Shown here: in pieces, positions 5,859-8,980 of the stretch
How the letters are laid out: every line of letters begins with the position of its first letter
Position numbering within the stretch: position 1 is the stretch's first letter
Source of the DNA: Candidatus Falkowbacteria bacterium RIFOXYC2_FULL_47_12
GTDB lineage: Bacteria > Patescibacteriota > Patescibacteriia > Patescibacteriales > XYC2-FULL-47-12
Direction: 5' to 3'
DNA: 8,980 nucleotides
Assembly (NCBI GenBank): GCA_001778285.1
Contig: MFGL01000021.1
Coordinates: forward strand, 1 to 8,980
Position numbers and translations under genes: made by a program
Notes under the pieces: generated by a model
Told to the model about the DNA's origin: nothing
What the model saw: the letters and a program-made list of their open reading frames with translations, nothing else
The model's database searches: none

Positions 5859-6598
5859 TTAGTTGGGGAGGAATTTAAAAGAAGAAATAACGCTTTTAGT
5901 TAAATCGTCGTCTCCGCCGCTAAATTTAATATAATCGTAATTTTTTTTGTCGTTCTGTTTTAAATTTTGCTCTTCTATGTGGTGTCCAAAATAATAAACT
6001 GTATCGGTATATGTTATTCCGGGCGATTGCATGCCGCCATTAACTTTGGCGGATACGCTGTAATAACTCGTGCCTTGTTTATTTGTTTGGGGCGTAATGG
6101 CAATTAATTTTGCTTGCTCTTGGTAGTCATTCCAACCAATTTTTAGGTAATCAATAAAATTAACATACTGACTTGTGAGTTTAAAAAAATCTATATATAT
6201 ATCGGGATTACCTTGTATATTTTCCTTGTCACCTAACACTAATCTAAGATCGTCGCCAAAAATACCTACTTTGTCCCCCTCATCTCTAAACCTAAACTCA
6301 ACACCAAAGTATTTATTCGTATATTTTTTCCAGCCGTCAGCTTCTTTTACTGTTTCGCCTTGATATTTTTGGTTGTCGTTTGGTTGAGGGGGAAACATTT
6401 CTTTTGGATAAGACTGCTCCGGTTCATTTTTTGCTACTGGCGGATTAACCGGCTTATTACTTTGTTTTAAGTACCAAAACACTCCTCCGCCGATAGCGGA
6501 TTAACCGGCTTATTACTTTGTTTTAAGTACCAAAACACTCCTCCGCCGATAAGAGTGAGGATAATAATAAAACTGGAGATGATAATTGATTTTTTCAT
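5859..6598 (-). pseudogene. Membrane-anchored PsbP-like gene disrupted by 56-bp tandem duplication (PsbP-A)
   Basis: From the ATG at 6598 the frame gives MKKSIIISSFIIILTLIGGGVFWYLK and runs through NKPVNP. The second copy of a 56-bp repeat then shifts the frame, and it stops after 43 residues at 6467-6469. The remainder is intact in another frame, from VFWYLKQSNKPVNPPVAKNEPEQ to the stop at 5859. Removing one 56-bp copy restores a 227-residue protein: one N-terminal helix, NPPV linker, and a PsbP-like domain opening with WKKYTNKYFGVEFRF, a diverged form of the motif in its relatives, and ending SVISSFKFLPN. A GTG at 6482 could start the distal frame but would delete the membrane anchor. It is the first gene after SMC, 62 bp downstream. 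It is either a true frameshift, a reversible switch, or an assembly artefact. Confidence 0.85.
6440..6551. repeat. Perfect tandem duplication, 2 x 56 bp
   Basis: 6440-6495 and 6496-6551 are identical over all 56 bases. The unit encodes the second half of the membrane helix and the start of the linker of PsbP-A. As 56 is not a multiple of three, it breaks the frame. Perfect identity means a very recent event or an assembly error. Confidence 0.97.
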
Positions 6599-6627
6599 AG
6601 AGTTTTAATTAACTTTCCTTTGTCTTT

Positions 6628-6656
6628 ACGCTAACATAAAAATAGGGGAAAATCAA
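6628..6656 (-). promoter_or_regulatory. Putative promoter in the PsbP-A leader
   Basis: TTGATT (6651-6656), 17 bases, then TAGCGT (6628-6633) on the minus strand, five bases after the SMC stop codon. The -10 box is poor. The leader aligns with those of PsbP-C and PsbP-D (shared GCATTGATTTT with C, TTTTTA with D), so the array's leader seems to originate here or to have been copied here. Confidence 0.3.
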
Positions 6657-6663
6657 TGCCCTA
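6639..6663 (-). terminator. Weak terminator-like hairpin at the SMC stop
   Basis: On the minus strand TAGGG, an 11-base loop, CCCTA and five T. The stem is only five pairs and includes the SMC stop codon TAG. It would be an inefficient rho-independent terminator at best, and it overlaps the putative PsbP-A promoter. Confidence 0.2.
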
Positions 6664-8980
6664 CCGCCGCGCCGCCTGCGCGTCTTCCACCTTCACGCTC
6701 AAAAGTTTGGACACGCCGTCATCGCCCATAGTCACGCCGTAGATGACATCGGCTTTGTACATAATCGTGCGGTTGTGCGTGATGGCGATAAATTGCGTCT
6801 TTTTGGACAAATCCTCCAAGATTTTGCCCAGCCGCAGGGAGTTTGCCTCGTCCAAAGCCGCATCCACCTCGTCTAACATCACAAAGGGCGACGGGTTCAC
6901 GGCGATGATTGCGGCAATGAGGGCGATAGCAGTCAGCGCCCGCTCCCCGCCGGAGAGCGCGGAAATATGCTTTACCTTTTTGCGCGGCGGGCAGGCCATC
7001 ACGTCAATGCCGGTAAAAATCTTTTTCACCTTGCGCAATTCAATTTTTGATTTTTGATTTTTAGTTTCCAGTTTCTGAATTTCAACTGTTTCATCATCAA
7101 CTTCGTCCGCTTGCTCAGTATGCTTTTCTTCCTCCATGATTTTTTCCAATTTCGCCGTGCCGCCGTCAAACAAAATGTTAAAGTAGCGCTCAAACTGCTG
7201 CGCGATTTCGTCAAAGGCCTTGTCAAATTTGGCCGTGATGGTTTTGTCCAATGAAACAATTATTTTTTGCAGGGCCGTGATAGCCGCGCGCAAATCCATT
7301 GACTGCGTCTGCAAAAAATCAAAGCGTTCCTTGGTTTCGGCGTGCTCTTTTTGAATTTCCGGGTCAATGCCGCCGATGAGTTCCAGCTGGCGTTTGAGTT
7401 TGGCGATTATTTCCTGCTCCGCGGTTTCGTTTACTTTTTTAAAATCGCGATAGTCCATAACCGCGCGCAAATTGTTGGTCTCGCGCCGAATTTCATTTTC
7501 CAAATCCTCCAAGCGCGTCTCCACGCGCGCCTTTTCCACCTGTGCTTCGCCCAGCGCACTGGCGTTGCGGTTGTAGTCATCCTGGAGAGTACGCGCCTTT
7601 TTTTGCAAAGTAATGACGGCGGCGCGCCGCTGGCGTTCCTCGTCAAAACCGGCCTGCAATTGAGCAGTAATTTTTTCCAGCGCCTGGTCAATGCCGGCGA
7701 GCTCGCCTGCGAGCGCCTGTTCCTGTCTTGCCAAATTTTTGTCAACGCCTTGGCCGTCGCTTTTTTGTTTGCTTAATTTAGCGCGTATGTCGCGCTGTTC
7801 GGTTTCCTGCCGGGCGATTGTTTCCGTGAACCGCGCAATCGTTGCCCCGGCTGCGCCTGCGCGCGCCTGCGCGGCAATGTAGCGCTCGGTCAGCGCGTCT
7901 TTTTCCTCTTCCCAAGTAATGATTTCACTGTTGATTTTTTCCAAATCCGCATCCGCGCGCGCCGCCGGCTCGGCTTGCGTCAGGGCTTTGAGTGCGGCCA
8001 ATTTTTTGCGCAATAGCGTGAACTGTTTTTTAATGACGCCAATGTCTTCATTGCCGGAAAAATTTTTATCAATGGCATCGTGCAGAACAAAAATTTCAGC
8101 CAGCGCCGCTTTTAATTTTTGCAAGATGCCTGCTTCATCTTCCGCGCCGCCGGTGTGATAGCTGATAATGTCGCGGCGGCGCTCAATGATGCGCTCATCA
8201 ACAGCGTTGTGCTCTTTGCGCAGGGCAACGACCTGCTTGTTTGCTTCCGTCAGTTCCGTCTCGCTGCGCTGCAGCTCTTGTTTGCTTTCGGCAAGGCCGT
8301 GCTCCAGTTCCTCGGCCCGGCGGTTGAGCCAGGCACGGTCGCCGCTGCCGGCGATTTCCAACGCCACGTTTTTGCGCGCCCGCACCTCGGCGAGCTGCTG
8401 GCCGCTGCGGTCGCGCGCCGCGCGCAGACGCCGTTGCTCTGATTCCAAATTTTCCCGCTGCCGCGTATCATCGCCTGCCCGCTCGTGAAAGGCGAGCTCC
8501 TGCGCGCATTTTTCCAATTCCCGGCTGCAGCCGCGCTGATGTTCCTCCGCCGTCACGATGCGCTTGTTGACTGTTTCCAAATTGCCGCGCAGCGCCTGCC
8601 ACAAGCCTGCATAGTAATTTTTCTGCCGCGCCGACAGCTCTTGCTCCAAAGCGGTACGCTGCTCCAATTTTTTAATCTGGCGCGTCAGCGATTTCATGCG
8701 CGGCTCAATTTCAGCCACGAGCTGCTCGGCCTGCTCCAAATTCGTCTGCGCGTTGCCGAGTTTGTTTTCGGCTTCGTGTTTTTTAATCTGATACACCCGC
8801 ACGCCGGTCGCCTCGTCAAAAAATTCCTTGCGCTCGGCCGGTGTCGTATTTAAAAAATTTTCCACCATGCCCTGGCCCACCACCGAATATGCCCGCTGGC
8901 CAAACGACGCCTTGGCGAGCAAAAGCTGGACATCAATGAGCCGGACGCGATTGCCGTTGAGGAGATACTCGCCCTCGCCG
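6661..8980 (-). CDS. smc: Chromosome segregation protein SMC, N-terminus cut by window; hinge not visible
   Basis: The frame is open from the window edge to the TAG at 6661, 772 residues. It starts in GEYLLNGNRVRLIDVQLLLAKASFG, a conserved part of the N-terminal head, so roughly 110-120 residues with Walker A are missing. A long coiled coil rich in E, K, Q, A and R follows (about 8790 to 7250). The C-terminal head has LSGGERALTAIAL (6957-6919), Walker B FVMLDEVDAALDEAN (6884-6841) and FIAITHN. SMC dimers with ScpAB hold and condense DNA using ATP. The implied full length of about 890 residues is well short of the usual 1150-1200. No hinge signature is seen; the midpoint (about 8175-7965) has only a short KNFSGNEDIGVIKKQF stretch between helices. 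An acidic to basic insertion of about 40 residues interrupts the C-terminal head before the signature motif (7137-7012). Confidence 0.95.
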   Translation of the reverse strand, partial: GEGEYLLNGNRVRLIDVQLLLAKASFGQRAYSVVGQGMVENFLNTTPAERKEFFDEATGVRVYQIKKHEAENKLGNAQTNLEQAEQLVAEIEPRMKSLTRQIKKLEQRTALEQELSARQKNYYAGLWQALRGNLETVNKRIVTAEEHQRGCSRELEKCAQELAFHERAGDDTRQRENLESEQRRLRAARDRSGQQLAEVRARKNVALEIAGSGDRAWLNRRAEELEHGLAESKQELQRSETELTEANKQVVALRKEHNAVDERIIERRRDIISYHTGGAEDEAGILQKLKAALAEIFVLHDAIDKNFSGNEDIGVIKKQFTLLRKKLAALKALTQAEPAARADADLEKINSEIITWEEEKDALTERYIAAQARAGAAGATIARFTETIARQETEQRDIRAKLSKQKSDGQGVDKNLARQEQALAGELAGIDQALEKITAQLQAGFDEERQRRAAVITLQKKARTLQDDYNRNASALGEAQVEKARVETRLEDLENEIRRETNNLRAVMDYRDFKKVNETAEQEIIAKLKRQLELIGGIDPEIQKEHAETKERFDFLQTQSMDLRAAITALQKIIVSLDKTITAKFDKAFDEIAQQFERYFNILFDGGTAKLEKIMEEEKHTEQADEVDDETVEIQKLETKNQKSKIELRKVKKIFTGIDVMACPPRKKVKHISALSGGERALTAIALIAAIIAVNPSPFVMLDEVDAALDEANSLRLGKILEDLSKKTQFIAITHNRTIMYKADVIYGVTMGDDGVSKLLSVKVEDAQAARR
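7043..7062. repeat. Heptanucleotide microrepeat inside the SMC head insertion
   Basis: ATTTTTGATTTTTGATTTTT encodes KNQKSKI on the minus strand. Its first 18 bases equal 3164-3181 in PsbP-C. It lies within an insertion not present in typical SMC heads, in an AT-rich patch of an otherwise GC-rich gene. Confidence 0.6.

Noticed and set aside
5859..6482. Reading PsbP-A as an intact 207-residue gene starting at the GTG at 6482.
   Set aside because: That start removes most of the membrane helix that all relatives have. The complete N-terminus is present upstream in another frame, offset exactly by the 56-bp duplication, so a broken gene is the better call.
1..6598. CRISPR array or IS element as an explanation for the repeats.
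   Set aside because: The repeats are gene-sized or domain-sized coding segments without regular spacing. No transposase, terminal inverted repeats or target-site duplications are visible.

Overview
The window reads as a chromosomal segment of a small-genome bacterium, most likely a member of Patescibacteria (CPR). The grounds are the gene types: a short SMC protein, clusters of single-helix-anchored PsbP-like proteins carrying a YRNEEYGFEVxYP block, and secreted M23 peptidases with LGFP-like repeats. TGA, TAA and TAG are all used as stops, so a recoded UGA lineage is unlikely. The phylum assignment is inference from protein style; no marker gene is present.

Every gene is on the minus strand, so the biological order runs right to left. 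At the right (8980 to 6661) is the C-terminal part of an SMC chromosome-condensation ATPase; its N-terminal head lies beyond the window. Its coiled coil appears to lack the normal hinge domain.

From 6598 down to position 1 lies a tandem array in which a membrane-anchored PsbP-like gene alternates with a secreted M23 metallopeptidase gene. The order is PsbP-A (broken by a 56-bp tandem duplication), M23 remnant (only the last 40 codons remain), PsbP-B, M23-1 (464 aa), PsbP-C, M23-2 (335 aa), PsbP-D, M23-3 (cut by the window edge). Each PsbP-like gene is preceded by a related leader of about 50-60 bp that starts with a TTGA(T/C)T box at or next to the previous stop codon. Each surviving M23 gene is preceded by a pair of stem-loops and then a good Shine-Dalgarno sequence. 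Fragments of the units are nearly identical in DNA (175 bp with two mismatches; 82 bp exact) while the rest is strongly diverged. This points to repeated duplication, deletion and module exchange.

The M23 proteins have a signal peptide, an M23 (LytM/lysostaphin-type) catalytic domain and a C-terminal region with two LGFP-like motifs, so they should act on peptidoglycan outside the membrane. The PsbP-like proteins have one N-terminal helix, a hydrophilic linker and an outward-facing domain of unknown ligand. The strict alternation suggests the two products work in pairs, for example as enzyme plus membrane-anchored regulator, inhibitor or immunity protein. That is a hypothesis. No gene-free stretch exceeds 300 bases, and no RNA gene, IS element or CRISPR array was seen.
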